Assembly (NCBI GenBank): GCA_024516035.1 | Contig: CM044959.1 | Span: 17,736,025 to 17,800,024, forward strand | Length of the DNA stretch: 64,000 nt | From: Bactericera cockerelli | Lineage: Eukaryota > Arthropoda > Insecta > Hemiptera > Triozidae | Reading direction: 5' to 3' | Part shown: positions 34,253 through 46,663 of the stretch, piece after piece | How the letters are laid out: each line of letters starts with the position of its first letter | How positions within the stretch are numbered: the stretch's first letter is position 1 | Position numbers and translations under genes: made by a program | The notes under the pieces: generated by a model | What the model saw: the letters and a program-made list of their open reading frames with translations, nothing else | What the model was told of the DNA's origin: nothing | Database searches by the model: none

Positions 34253-36744
34253 GAAATAGACTACGTCGAAAAAGAAATTGATTTGACTTTTTTGTCTGAC
34301 TTTATAGGCCAACCCACCCTATTTTCGATACACCCAAACCCCAAACAAATTGTGAAAGACACGAAAAGATTCACGTTTTTGAAGCCAATAAGATATGTTC
34401 GCACTTGACATTTGGAAACAGGCAGAAAATTTCGGCTTGAATACTGCTGTCTCACAGTTATTAGCAAAGGATCAAGACACTGTGCAAGTGTGCACGTTGT
34501 GACCTTGTGGGAGATCTATTTATTTGCACCAAGCAGATTCTTCCTAGGCCTGTGCACTTTTCTACCTTCGGTGTCGATGTGGTTATTGCACATCGCAAGG
34601 TTCGATACCAGGCGGTGCCGAAGATTTTTCACATAGCAGCTCATCAAGATTCTGTTCACAACTGCTTGTCTGTAGCCGACGAGGACAGATTCGTCAGGCT
34701 ATGAAAAGCACTAATAAGTAGTATGATTTGACAATCAAGTTGCTTTCTTGTTTTGCGTGTATGATTGAAGTGGCGACCAGTGGCAATCAAATGAGGTGAT
34801 TAATGAGCTTCTTTCGCAAGTGTAAGATTTTGTATTTCTTAAATTTAATATACTGCTCGTTTTCTCATTCCTTTTTCAATAAATTGCAGGAAAGACATGC
34901 AAATACTTGGAAAAGGTAGGTATTGGTGATGATGTTAGGTATACCTATATCTTTTTTTTTTTCAGCAACCAATGCTCTTAACCACTGAGCCACGGAGGTC
35001 GGCAGGTACCTATATCTACATAATGTATACTTATACTATACAAATGTACATACGTAGGTACCTACTTTTTCCAATCTTGGTCGTGGTTCCCATTTCCACC
35101 AGATCATTTTGTCCAACAGAATATTTATTTCTGATGAAACTTTAGACATTCTTGCACATCCTGATGTCCTTTTTACCGTTTCGGTTGCTCATAAGTCATA
35201 ACCTTGGTAACCTTATACAGAAGTCAAATATAGAGCAAATATGTTTTTTATCTACCAAAAATCGAATCCGATTTCAGAAATGAAATTAATAACCATTCTG
35301 TGGAAACTTTTTCTCAAGGCGAGGAAAAACATTAGGCACCAATTGTTTGGGTGCACGTGTACAGAAAGAGAGAGAGAGAGAGAGAGAGAGGGCACTAATC
35401 GATGGCTTTGTGCTTGTCTACGTGCTAATGAAGTAGCAATCCTACTTCAACATTATTTATATTGTTCTTCCATCTACTGTCACACAACAGACTCTGTAAT
35501 TGCTGTAATTAACAGGTCATTCGCGCCAAAAAGACTGGATTGCGAAATGAAATGGAACTTTTTCATTTCGAAGATCAGTTAAATGAGATAGACGATGTAC
35601 GGCCAAAAGCTAGATCGATATATAAATATTGTAACTCATGCACTGTATATACGAGTAATTATGGGATCTTAGGATTCCTTGGACCTTGCAATGCTAACTT
35701 TTTATCAACCCTCTGATTTAGGAAATGCCTCAAATGCTTCTGTTGGACACAATCTGCCTACCATCTTTAAGAATGACGAGACTCTACGATAAGATAAATT
35801 TACAACTGATTATTTGAGTGCAACACAATCTCAGAGTAATGGAGATTGCTGATAGGAGTCGCAGGCTGAATCACACTGTGAATGGTTTTGGAAAGCCTTG
35901 ACCAATGGTTTTGGAAAAGACTATCTCTACTTTCAGTCTAAACATAACCTTATTTCTTGGTATAAAATAATCCAGTACGCTGTATATTATGTAGACTGGT
36001 TGCTGGTATATGTACATCTTGCTGTTTTCTTCGTGACGAGGCTGTATTAACTGTTTCTAGTACTTGACACAACGTTATCGAGTTGTGTCATCATTTTCTT
36101 GTAAGGAATGTTGTTCTAAGGAAGCGCGGAGTTTAGGTCTATGTAACTCTTCTGTATTCACGTCATCAATCATATTCGCGATGTGCTAGTATTTCAAAAT
36201 ATAAATTATCGACTGTCTGTAGGTACTTTTTACTAGCTTTATACGACATCAAATATCTAACCATGAAAATTTAAAATATACATAAGTGCCTACAAGTAAA
36301 TATTGCGTTATTCTAAATGTTTGCTGGGACACATTAGTAAATTTAAACCACCATAGTTTACAATTAACATGTTTTCGCGTTCAGAACTTTTTCACACGCT
36401 TGCAATGTGTCGAACGTATAATCGAATTTGGAAACCATGGGTTTTCAACAACCAAAATTTTCCATCTTGAGAGCACATATCACGTATATTTATTAGCTGA
36501 GACTTTCTTCCCCAAGATCGTCACCAGTTCAAGCTGGGACTTAAATTGGTTCTTTTCAGATCAGGATTTCCGTGATTTCCGAAGATCCTCGAGTGTTTAA
36601 TACTGTTTTTTTTTTTACTTTGTTATCATAATCAAATAAACTGTCAAAACAAAAAAAAAAAATCTAAAGAAATATGTACACCACTAGTGTATAAAATTAA
36701 TCAATGAAGAAACATATAATTTACCAAGTACTTTTTCGTACTTA
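34253..36744. other. Intergenic DNA upstream of DLK, no gene seen
   Basis: Contains the 34253-34375 dispersed repeat, a family G SINE head (minus strand) near 34965-35005, a (GA)n microsatellite at 35366-35391, and AT-rich DNA. ORFs of up to 113 codons (35241-35582) and 104 codons (36286-36600) have no recognisable motif, and the first contains the microsatellite. Confidence 0.5.
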
Positions 36745-37464
36745 CCCCTTAAACAAAAAGGTGTCTCTGATCTACTAACTCCGATATAGTAGTCTCGGAG
36801 ATTGATACGAGAGAGTAAAAACAGCGTGCTCGGAAACATCTTTCTCTGGGAGTACTGCGGGAATGGATTGAAACTCTCCCGGAGAATGTTTAACCAACTT
36901 ACTCGGAACCTATCTCGGATCTATGCCCGAGCTAATTCGGGACAAGATCCAAGCTCGTCCCGAGTACATGTTCTCGCAACGTTCTCCGAACGAGATCCGA
37001 TACACTGTGGCAACACCGGAAATTGAAAGTAAAATTTGCAAAACATTTTCTAAATCGAGTGAATTCTGCAATTTGAATAAATTAATTAGTTTTCCTGAGA
37101 TAATTAGTAAAACTCAAATACATAAGAGGTAAAGATATTTTATACAGTATTTTGAGAAACTACCGTCAATATTATGTGTAATCTCATTCCTAAGATAACT
37201 TCATAAGTAATTTCGCATCAGTGACTTCTGCTCATCCAAATAAGTGATTTAATAAAACGTGTTTTAAGTAATTTAAGTAATGGTCAATATGTCTGCAAAC
37301 ATAATATCTTTTTAAACTGGACCTAGCATTTAAAATAATTATCACCAACATAAAGGCTAGAATAGCCGTCTTCAGTTAAAGAACGTGAAGAACTTGGTGC
37401 TCAATCAATAGATACTACTACTAAAATAATTATGATCTATGGAGGAAATCCACATGATATTTTC

Positions 37465-37660
37465 CACCTGTTTACATGTATTGTGCATCCAATCCAACAT
37501 AGCTTCAACCTGAAGAAACCTATTCAAGCTGCCTCCCTCCTCAAACATATTGAACCTGACATGGGATAAGTGAAAGTGACTACAAATTGATGATTTACAC
37601 AAAATAATTATATCTAACAATTTTTGATAAAAGTCCAACAAGTTGACTCTTCTAAAGTTC
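37465..37660 (-). pseudogene. Exon-like frame inside the transposon (captured exon candidate)
   Basis: On the minus strand an open frame of about 60 codons (motifs LLDFYQKLLDIIILCKSS, HLSHVRFNMFEEGG, FLQVEAMLDWMHNTCKQ) is bounded by a possible acceptor ctttag and a donor AAACAG|GTGGAA. The same frame is present in the other copy (20392-20580), where one base of the donor region is missing. I do not recognise the protein. It could be a host exon picked up by the element, or chance. Confidence 0.3.
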
Positions 37661-39656
37661 CTACATCATAGTTTTAGGGTGTAACTAAAAAGAAATTTTT
37701 CTCTACTTTAAAAAGTTTACTGTTCTAAAGTGTACCAATTTCCATGCATTAATCATAAGTGAGTTTTACACTCCAATTAGTGGGGTAAGCAATATCTAAA
37801 CAATATCTTACATTTTACATTGTTTTATAGTCAAACCAGGATATGTATGTGGAAATGCTGGAGATTAACCTGTTCCAGATATTCCACTTAATCAGAATCA
37901 CACTCTTAACAGGTGTCTGACTGGGGTATTTTAAACAGGGAAAAGACCAGTGTTTTGCTAGACAACTATGAACAGAGAACTGACTAGCTAAAGGCTTTTT
38001 AATAGGTTCACATTATTGAAGATTTGACTATACTGTTCCATAATCAATAGATCCTGTGTTCAATTCACAGTTTTTTTTTCTTTCAAACAGCAATTCTGTT
38101 CCCTTTAAAAATGAGACATTCCTAGCCCTTATCAGGCTAAGTGAGGTTAATGTGGGTAGCTGGGACTATTCCCAGTAAATTCAGTATACAACCCCCATTT
38201 TTATTTTAAATAAATAAATCTATTCTCCGAAAATGTGAGGCTGGTATATCTAGCCCTACTCAGGCTGAGTGAGGTGAATGTGGGTATCTGGTACTGTTCC
38301 CATTAAATTCAGAATGAAATTCCCATCCTCACTATCTCAAATCAGGACAGGGGTTTTTCATGAACCAGCTATAACATAAAAAAAAAAATATTGTAAGTTT
38401 AGAAGAAGTATTAAGTGTTGCAAATTTAGACAGTTTTTTTACTTGCAATAAGTACATTTTTTACTATAATGTGTTCATTAATTTTAATTTTTAAAACAGT
38501 AGCTTGTATTATTCAAGATTTGACTACTCCCCGTAATCTAAAGATTTTGGTTCATTTTTGTTGTTGTGAAACAGATAATTCTCCTTCTTTAGAAAATATG
38601 AGGCTGACATGTGTATACACAGCCTTTATCAGGCTGGGTGAGGTTAATGTGGCTACCTGGTACTATTCCCAGTAAATTCAGAATAAAATGGCCCAACCCA
38701 GGCTCGGTGAGCTTAATGTGGGTAACAGGTTTGTGAGTTTCCTGCAAATGAGGGTAAAACCTCGGTCATGATATGACTATGCAATTGAGGTTAAACCCAC
38801 TTTAATCAAACAAAAAAAAATCTGGAAGACTGTTCTTTTTTTTATGAATGCCATATTATAGTCAAAATTCTCTCTGGGTTCTATTTCCTAATTTCATCTT
38901 TAATAATCTCAACTTCTGTTCTGGTATTCTTTGTCTTTGGGCAGCCTGCTGCTGGGCAGGAAGATGACATTTCAGCACATCTCTCTCTTAATTACCTATA
39001 TGTATAATAGATTTAGATTAATTAAGTCCACTTGGCTTAATTTATCTGCTGATTCTATGTATTATATTCTGTTTGTTTCATGTTTTTGTTTGTTACATAT
39101 TTTTGCTTTTAATTCTTTTACCATGAAAATGGAAAAATATAAAACTGAAAAACACAAATTGTCTTCTTATTTATTAATGTTAGCATTTCATCAACAGCTT
39201 TTCATCATTGTAGAACCAAATTGCCTTGAAATAGTATATTTTTCATCAAATCCAAATTAATTTTAAAAATTTCCTGTGAAATCACAATTTTCAATTTTTT
39301 CCGGGCAATGGCGGTGGTATGAAATTCAATATGGAGCCCCTTAATTATTAAGTAGGTATTCAATTTCCAAAACCTTGTAAAAATAAGCTCAATAAAATGC
39401 TCAGGGGGAGGAAAAAGTAAGCTTATAAAAGTGTTTCTAAAATGTTAAGCCTTGTCAAAATAAGCTTTATAAAATGTTTGAATCTTGTCAAAATAAGTGT
39501 TTTTAAAATCTTTTTAAACACTTTCTGTGCCGTCTGGGTAGTCTGCTGTGACTAAAGATAGAGATACTTTTAAGATGTGAACTTATGTGATACTTTTATT
39601 TTCATGTCAATTTTTTTTCTAATGTTTCTAAATTGATTGCATAAATATATTGATAC

Positions 39657-41001
39657 CTTAGATTCCTTGGGTCAAATAAGCATGGATTATCTCTATCAAC
39701 TAGGGGTCAGAAATGGACCCTAACTGAGTTAGAACTGACTTAAACTCGAAAAATTAATATTAAAAATTGAATTCGTATCCAATGTCCTATACATATGTCC
39801 TAACTAAAGGGCGGGGTTATTGGTTATTGCCTATGGCAATCTCTTTATTCCAATTGTTCCTAGTCTCTTATTGGGATTTTTCATTCTTTAAGGTGTATTC
39901 TTCTTTTTTTTTGTTTTGTTCTTAATTATTTTATTTTATATTTCACAATAAAAAAAATGTTCTATTATAAAATGTGTCGTATTATTTTTAGGTGGTTTTA
40001 CAGCTAAAATTCCCAGGGTATTTAAAACGGTCTGTGGTCTAGAAGAGACAGTCCCCGAGAATGTTCTCGGAGACGGTTCCGAGAAGGCTCGGAGACAGTT
40101 CCCGAGACCGATCTTGGAGCAATCTCGAGCACCAGCAATCGACGCTACGGTGCGGACGTAGACTGTCCCGCAGCAGTCTCCGAATGGTCTCCTAAGTGTC
40201 TCCGATATCATTTTTTGGGATCCGAGACAGGACGATACAATCTCGTTCCTAGATCTCGGAGATGGTTCCGAGACTGTTTTTTGTTTAAGGGGCTTAGATT
40301 CCTTGGGTCAAATAAGCATGGATTATCTCTATCAACTAGGGGTCAGAAATGGACCCTAACTGAGTTAGAACTGACTTAAACTCGAAAAATTAATATTAAA
40401 AATTGAATTCGTATCCAATGTCCTATACATATGTCCTAACTAAAGGGCGGGGTTATTGGTTATTGCCTATGGCAATCTCTTTATTCCAATTGTTTCTAGT
40501 CTCTTATTGGGATTTTTCATTCTTTAAGGTGTATTCTTCTTTTTTTTTGTTTTGTTCTTAATTATTTTATTTTAAATTTCACAATAAAAAAAATGTTCTA
40601 TTATAAAAATGTGTCGTATTATTTTTAGGTGGTTTTACAGCTAAAATTCCCAGGGTATTTAAAACGGTCTGTGGTCTAGAAGAGACAGTCCCCGAGAATG
40701 TTCTCGGAGACGGTTCCGAGAAGGCTCGGAGACAGTCCCCGAGAATGTTCTCGGAGACGGTTCCGAGAAGGCTCGGAGACGGTCCCCGAGAATGATCTCG
40801 GAGACAGTTCCCGAGACCGATCTTGGAGCAATCTCGAGCACCAGCAATCGACGCTATGGTGCGGACGTAGACTGTCCCGTAGCAGTCTCCGAACGGTCTC
40901 CTAGGTGTCTCCGATATCATTTTTTGGGATCCGAGACAGGACGATACAATCTCGTTCCTAGATCTCGGAGATGGTTCCGAGACTGTTTTTTGTTTAAGGG
41001 G
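39657..41001. repeat. Tandem duplication of the transposon's right end
   Basis: Unit 1 is 39657-40292 (636 bp); unit 2 is 40293-41001 (709 bp). Unit 2 has an extra internal duplication of the ttctcggagacggttccgag block. Each contains a minus-strand fragment of the family C element (aaagggcggggttattggtt). Unit 1 still ends with its own gtttaagggg terminus. Confidence 0.85.
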
Positions 41002-41180
41002 TACTATTAATAAAACGCTGTTAAGACTCTATCTCATAAGTAGCAAACTATTCAGAGAATTCCAAATCAGGAATTTCGGTTAGAGTTTCACGAAAATGCC
41101 ACCAAATTTAACATTCCTGCTAATAACCTTACTCGGAGTCCTCTATTTGGACCTGAACGGACATGAAAACTTCAAGTACA

Positions 41181-43210
41181 ATGGAATCGAACGGAGACCA
41201 TCACCAATGAGATTGATAGTTTTCACCTTAGTTGCTGTTTCCAATGTGCGACCAAGCAAAGTGCCCTGACAACTTACACAATCTCAGGTAAATGTGAGGG
41301 TGATTTTTTTTTTAGTTGTGCCCCGGAACCGCTTTCGCATTACTTCAGGGCACTTTAGGTGCGTGGTTCGAGTCCCAAGTTCAACAAAAAAAGGGACCGG
41401 AATCTGTTTCTGTTACATCCAGGTTTCTCTTATAAAGAGGTTATTTTCCCTTATAGATAGGTAAATTTGACCTGGAAATATTTCTCCTACATCCCGGTTT
41501 TCCTCATTTATTTGAGTATATGGCCACATAATAATAATACTCTGAAGGTTAGGTGTAGAAAATACTTATGAGCATTAACCACGCCTGGTGGTTACCTTCC
41601 AACTAAAGAGTATTATTATTATGAGACCCGTCTCTTCATTTCAAAATAAGGATTGGGTGGAAGAGATTGCCCAAGGCAATAACCCCGCCCTTTAGTTAGG
41701 ACATATATTATGTGTATATTTATTTATTCTTTATTTTTTTCTTCTCTTATATTGTATTTTAATTTGTAATTATTTGTGTTGAATATAATATGTCCAATTG
41801 ATAAAGTGTAAATCTGTAAATAAATAAATAAATTGGTTTTCTGTATGTAATTCAACTTTTGTGTTTTTTTTTCAACTGTATGTAATTCAAAAATTAAATT
41901 AGTTCAACCTCAAAACTCCGCAGAACCGTGCATAGACCCGTCTCTTCATTTCAAAATCGAGGAGTACTACACCCTGAACCAGACGTTCAAATGTATGCTG
42001 TGCCCCGACAGCCCCACCTTCTCCAACCTGAGCGAGGGCACCCAGCACTTGGCGGTCCAGCACAGGAACCAGGCTAACACCAACCTCCTGTTCGTAGCCT
42101 CCTCGCAGTTCGAGTGCAAGATTTGCATGAAGCAGTACGGGGTTCGAAACATAATGATCGGCCACATGAAGCGCAAGCACAACCTAACTTTGAGCCCCAG
42201 TAAGGAAACTGATTTTACTTCCGAAATATTTCTAATATTAGAAATCGGAAGTATTGTGTTCGTTTTTGTAAAATAATAATATTTTATTGCTCCGATTTCA
42301 ATTTTCTTCATATTTCTGGACGTTTCATAACCTCCTGAGCAACTTTGGTTTTGTGTCCGGCTGTCGGTCTGTTAAAAGTATTCCTTGTAACGCGCAAATC
42401 TCGGAAACTACTCGTTTTTAACATATTAACATTCTTCTTCTCCTCTTAAGGCGAAATTAATAGACAAATTCTTCATCACAAGTCGTTGCTATAAGCGTCG
42501 GTTTTACCTATTTACACAGTACGCAATCTGTGACTTAGCGCCACAGAGGTATTACAAAAACGTCTTTCCTACCTTAATTTGCCTTTTCTAGAACCTCTAT
42601 GGGGACGGCATTTGTTCCATGAATCCTTTTCTTCCATACCTTTCTTTTAACGCGTCCATTTTCCATCTCATCTTTGGTCTCCCTAATTCCTCCATCGCTG
42701 GTTTCATGTTCCTAATAAAATTCCTCTATTAATTTCATTTTCCCAATTCCTCTATTAGTTTCATTTTCTTAATTACTCTATTGTTTTCATTTACCTAATT
42801 CCTCTATTGGTTTCATTTTCCTAAACCCTATTAATGGGTATCATTTTCCTAATTCCTCCATTAGTTTCATTTTCCTAATTCCTCCATTGGTTTCATTTTC
42901 CTAAACCCTCTTAATGGGTATCATTTTCCTAATTCCTCTAATTGGTTTCATTTTAATAATTCCTCTAATTGGTTTCATTTCAGACCTGCCGTCTCTCTAC
43001 ACAGGCGTCACCCTGATCCAAGACGTGCGTGAGGTTTTCCTGAAAGACATATTTCGCCGGGTTGAGCCCAAGAGCTACAGGGTGTCCAGTACATTCCCCA
43101 GGGCGCTCTTCAGATACCACGAGGATGTCTTAGGACGATACACCAAACGGGTGACCCAGATGAAAAACAAGAAGTCGGGAAAGAGCGTAAAAGCTACAGA
43201 ACCCTGTTGA
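41181..43210 (+). CDS. C2H2 zinc-finger protein of unknown function (3 exons proposed)
   Basis: Two exons are secure. 41900-42201 ends at a GTAAGG donor and encodes PCIDPSLHFKIEEYYTLNQ, a first finger-like C-x2-C...H-x4-H (FKCMLCPD ... QHLAVQH) and a second finger (FECKIC ... GHMKRKH). 42984-43210 encodes LPSLYTGVTLIQDVREVF through a basic C-terminus ending ATEPC and a stop. A first exon is proposed to end at 41287 (donor CAG|GTAAAT). Its frame ...FHLSCCFQCATKQSALTTYTIS is in the correct phase to join exon 2, and an ATG at 41181 (MESNGDHH) lies one frame away, implying a one-base indel. Product about 210 residues, probably nuclear by finger content. I do not recognise the ortholog. Confidence 0.6.
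41525..41933 (+). repeat. Family D and family C insertions, flanked by a duplicated exon fragment
   Basis: 41525-41622 is a family D tail (ctggtggttaccttccaac). 41649-41830 is a family C copy. A 24-bp piece of the zinc-finger exon (agacccgtctcttcatttca plus aaat) is present at about 41624-41648 and again in the exon at 41934-41957. Confidence 0.7.
42220..42420 (+). mobile_element. Dispersed element, CTAATATTAG palindrome family
   Basis: Begins just after the zinc-finger exon 2 donor with ttccgaaatatttctaat, tattagaaatcggaagtatt and tgtgttcgtttttgtaa. It continues ccgatttcaattttcttcat to cgcgcaaatctcggaaac. The reverse-oriented relative is at 11890-12185. Confidence 0.65.
42450..42590. mobile_element. 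MITE, GGGCGAAATTAATAGAC family
   Basis: Left end ggcgaaattaatagac. The core matches that of 19389-19519 (gacttagcgccacagaggta). The right end is degraded. It lies in the last intron of the zinc-finger gene. Confidence 0.75.
42690..42983 (+). repeat. Tandem array of the 3' splice-site region (26-bp unit, 11 copies)
   Basis: The unit is approximately ttcctctattggtttcattt plus tcctaa, with two variant units containing taatgggtatcatttt. The last unit (ttcctctaattggtttcatt then tcag) is the actual acceptor of the final zinc-finger exon at 42984. Each unit therefore carries a pyrimidine stretch and a CTAAT-like branch-point motif. Confidence 0.88.
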
Positions 43211-43229
43211 ATAATGTACCGGACGTACC

Positions 43230-43760
43230 GGTCAAATCGCATTAGACTAAAATTTAGTCACTTTAATAGACACTCGCTCGGCAATTAGCGGACCGCAGTC
43301 CGAATCCGGATCGCGAAGCTCATTTGTCCGGCCCGCGAACAAAATTTTAGGTTAGAAAAATAATCATTTTTTCTCTTTCTTAAAAAAAAATTGATTTATA
43401 AGAAGAAGTGGTCCTAAAAATGTGCAAAGAGATAGTGTGGACCGAACAGTTTTGGTGTAAGAAAGTTCCAAAAGATGAGGTCTATTCAGGTATGTTTGAT
43501 ATCATGTACATCTAGTAAACTTCTCACTTTCTGTTTACTGATCTGTTTACTGATCAATCCGGACCGGGGAGGTTTTTCTCATGTTAATCCGGACCCTAAC
43601 AGGATTTAATTGCCGACCCTGCTTTAGATTATTATTTCCTCATTTATTTGAATATGTGCATTGTGCCCCAACATAGTATAAATTAATAATCTAAGGATTA
43701 GGTGGTGGAAAATGCTTTGAGCATTGCCTCGCCTGGTGGTTACCTTCCACTAAAGAGTTA
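43230..43760. other. Intergenic DNA downstream of the zinc-finger gene
   Basis: Contains ggaccgcagtccgaatccgg, resembling a degraded mobile element, and a family D SINE tail (43672-43758, plus). No gene evident. Confidence 0.4.
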
Positions 43761-44199
43761 AAAGAGTAATATCATTTGGTATTATAACTTTGAGGACATT
43801 GTTTGTACAATCGCATCTGCTTCAATAAATGAATACCCCCCTAGTTGCCGTTCAGTATTTACTAATGCAAGTATATTTATTATCATATAAACATTACGTA
43901 TAATGCAGGGAAGTTCTGGCCCGCTCAATGAGACAGAAGTTACCGTAAAACTTGTCAGGACATGCCTCTTGTTAACTCATGTAACAGTAGGAAATTTTCT
44001 TTCGCCATTCATAAAGTGACTGTTCGGAACTTCCTGTTTCCCGTTTAGGTCATTCATAAAATGAGCTAGGAATCAGTGAGAACACACAACCATCTCCTTA
44101 GCTTTATGTTTTAAAGTACATAATTTATCGATATATTAGATAGTAGGTACAACTGCCAACTAAGTGCAAACTTAATCACGTTAACCCCTAGCAGAAGTT

Positions 44200-44660
44200 T
44201 CCATCTGACCATGATAGAACAGAAGGAGTCTGGACTAGACTCTAGTAAAACATAGTGGAAAGAGCCGAACAAGTCATTGCTATGGACATACCACCATTAA
44301 ACATAGAAGAAAGCACAAATAAAATTCATCAGAAATACCTGCTTAAAGACAAACAAGGTTAATGACGCCGAGGTATGAATGCCACGGCCCTATACTAAAT
44401 AATGTACGTATCCCCTAACTTCACTTTACACCGAAACAGGCAGTTTTTCCAAATCGGCAAATACGTATCGATGACCGTAGCTGAATTTAAATACTTCAGC
44501 ACATCCCGGATAGGTGGCATTCTACTTGGAGTCACTACGGTAGATATCAATCAGGCGGAGGTGGACAGCGGAGGGTTGATAGGTAGAAACAGTAGCATAC
44601 CACAACGGTGCCGAAATATAGCAGAAATCAGGCTTGATGCAAACACCCAGCATTGAGCTT
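44200..44660 (+). pseudogene. Possible degraded retroelement coding fragments
   Basis: A plus-strand frame near 44258-44360 reads VERAEQVIAMDIPPLNIEES and on to a stop. 44402-44656 is an 84-codon frame containing TVAEFKYFSTSRIGG, reminiscent of the 'EFKYLGS' segment of non-LTR reverse transcriptases. Frames do not join. The call is weak. Confidence 0.3.
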
Positions 44661-46663
44661 AACAGTTGAATCATACATACGTCGTTCCTATATAAGCTTA
44701 GTTGACAACTAGACAACACATCAGAGCTAGGAATTTGGGAGAACAAGAGAAATATTTCCTCTCGTGAAAGAAGAGTGAGAGATAAAAAACCGGTAACCTG
44801 GGTAACATTAGAAATGTGACTGGGAAATATTCCCGTAGAAATTAAGGGAACGTCCATGGAATGAATGGAAAGTTCAAAGTTCAGGGAGAGAGAAAGGAGG
44901 AGAAATTTATGAGTCCACGTTTTTCTCAGAATTTCGAACAAAAATAAAGTTCCCCTCTCGACAGAACGAAACTTTTACCTACCCCCCTACCCCACATTTC
45001 TCCTACGTCAGCTTTCTAAAGCTCCGAGTATTGATTTTCGTGAAGTTCTTACCATTGATGATATGCATACGCGTAGGAGCAGAGGAAACCCAGCTTTCCC
45101 CTTGCTAAGCTCGTACTATTTTTATCATTGGCTTATCACCGGAAAATGTAGTTTTTCTTCAGGAGTTACGTAGCGCTAAAAAAGCTCTGTCGAAAATTCA
45201 GTGGGGGCTAGTCAAAAGGTTTGGAACTGAAGATTTTTTTAATTACAAGATCCTTGCCTCAAGAATTTAAAGTGATATGCTATGTAACTTTAGTTCGATG
45301 GTTAAAGTCTTACAAGATTAAGCCAGATGGGTGACGTCCAATCTGGGTTTTTCAGGATTTCATAACATATTATAACAGAAAGGATTTCATAACATAACCT
45401 TAGTCTCGGATAGATTAAAAGAAAAATGTATATTCAAGGCATAAATGGCTGACTCTTCTAGAGAAGGCTAAAACATCATTGATCGAAAAACGGCTGACAT
45501 TGGAATAATCAGCTAAAACATGGCTTTAGCCAGAAATAAACTGTAAATATACATACATAATATCTCTAGGGATTTCAGCACCTATTGTGACGACCAGCAG
45601 GATCGAAATAGACTTATTTAGGGATAACGATGAAAATTATAATTATTATCTTCACACTCCATAAGGTTCAATGTACAATGTAAGAGTAGTAGTGTTTTAT
45701 TTAGACTGTCAGCGGAAGACAGGTAGTCCCATTATGCAACAAAAAGATACCTATCTTTATTCTATACATATACCTACCTACCACGTGTAAAGGTGGGAAA
45801 TAGTACCAGTATCACATTTATGACAGTTACAAAAGGCGATAGTATAAACAGTTACTAATTGACAAGATATTTCTATATTTACGTTTTGTTTCCATGGATA
45901 GGTAATTTCCGAGCTGAGTTAATCCACCCTTACAAAACCTGTCCCTCTCACTTCTGCTGTTAATAGGCGCGTATTGTTACTGTACCTGGATACTGTGTCC
46001 ATTATTATCACCTCGGGAGTTAAAAAAGGGAAAGCAAAAAGACCCCTCGTAGGATATCTATGAGAACAATACAGGAGATCGTTACATAATAGAACCTTTT
46101 ACAAAAGAAAAAGGTTGTATAGCTATGCACCTGTACAAAGGTGCAGGTAATATTATGAAGATAGGGCCGATAGGGTGTCATAGCAGGGGATCGCTTTCCA
46201 TTTTTAGAATCGTGATCTTTGGGACCCTACTGCGATGGACTATAGTGGTTTACCTTACCTCTGGTTATCATAAGAACCAGTTCCAGAGGTAGGATTTCTG
46301 GAGACTTGGGGATGTTTTTAATATCTCTCAATGTTATTTATGTGACTATTTCATTTTAGGGTTATTTTGGTGCCTCCTGTGTGAGATTTTATCATAACGG
46401 ATGCTCAACTACCTGTCATGTAGTCGAGGTGAGGGATTCTCCCGGTTAGAAACAATTTTTGTCCTATAATGGTAATCAGGGTATATGCGCTGACTATCCT
46501 GTGATGTGTGATATCATCGAATATTGTTAGGGAGATGGGTTGAGATTTATCTTTGTTTGTCGGAATGTCCCGCGCTGGATCAAAGGTCCAAGAATATGCT
46601 AATGTCTAATTGATTGGCAGAAAGTACGTACCTACTACCAACCAATAACAGCAATCAATTTTC
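44661..46663. other. Gene-free stretch
   Basis: AT-rich with no convincing exon or repeat family beyond short fragments. The 139-codon minus-strand ORF at 44522-44941 lacks a domain motif and overlaps the retroelement fragment. Confidence 0.45.

Larger units (their letters stand above)
36745..41001. mobile_element. Non-autonomous DNA transposon with CCCCTTAAACAAAAA terminal inverted repeats
   Basis: Left end CCCCTTAAACAAAAAGGTG; the right end is the complement of CCCCTTAAACAAAAAACAG. Both ends have subterminal clusters of palindromic tctcggaga/ttccgagaa motifs, likely transposase-binding sites. The element is about 4.26 kb with no transposase frame. Its right 0.64 kb is tandemly duplicated (39657-40292 and 40293-41001), so an extra copy of the right terminus lies inside at about 40275-40292. 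Flanks (cgtactta | tactatta) give no clean target-site duplication. The superfamily is not assigned; a second copy starts at 19668. Confidence 0.85.

Noticed and set aside
41096..41269. 57-residue ORF with a signal-peptide-like start (MPPNLTFLLITLLGVLY)
   Set aside because: It overlaps the proposed zinc-finger first exon in another frame, whose phase joins the next exon correctly; the hydrophobic start may be chance.
44522..44941. 139-codon minus-strand ORF
   Set aside because: No recognisable motif, overlaps a decayed retroelement frame, no splice signals or conservation cue.
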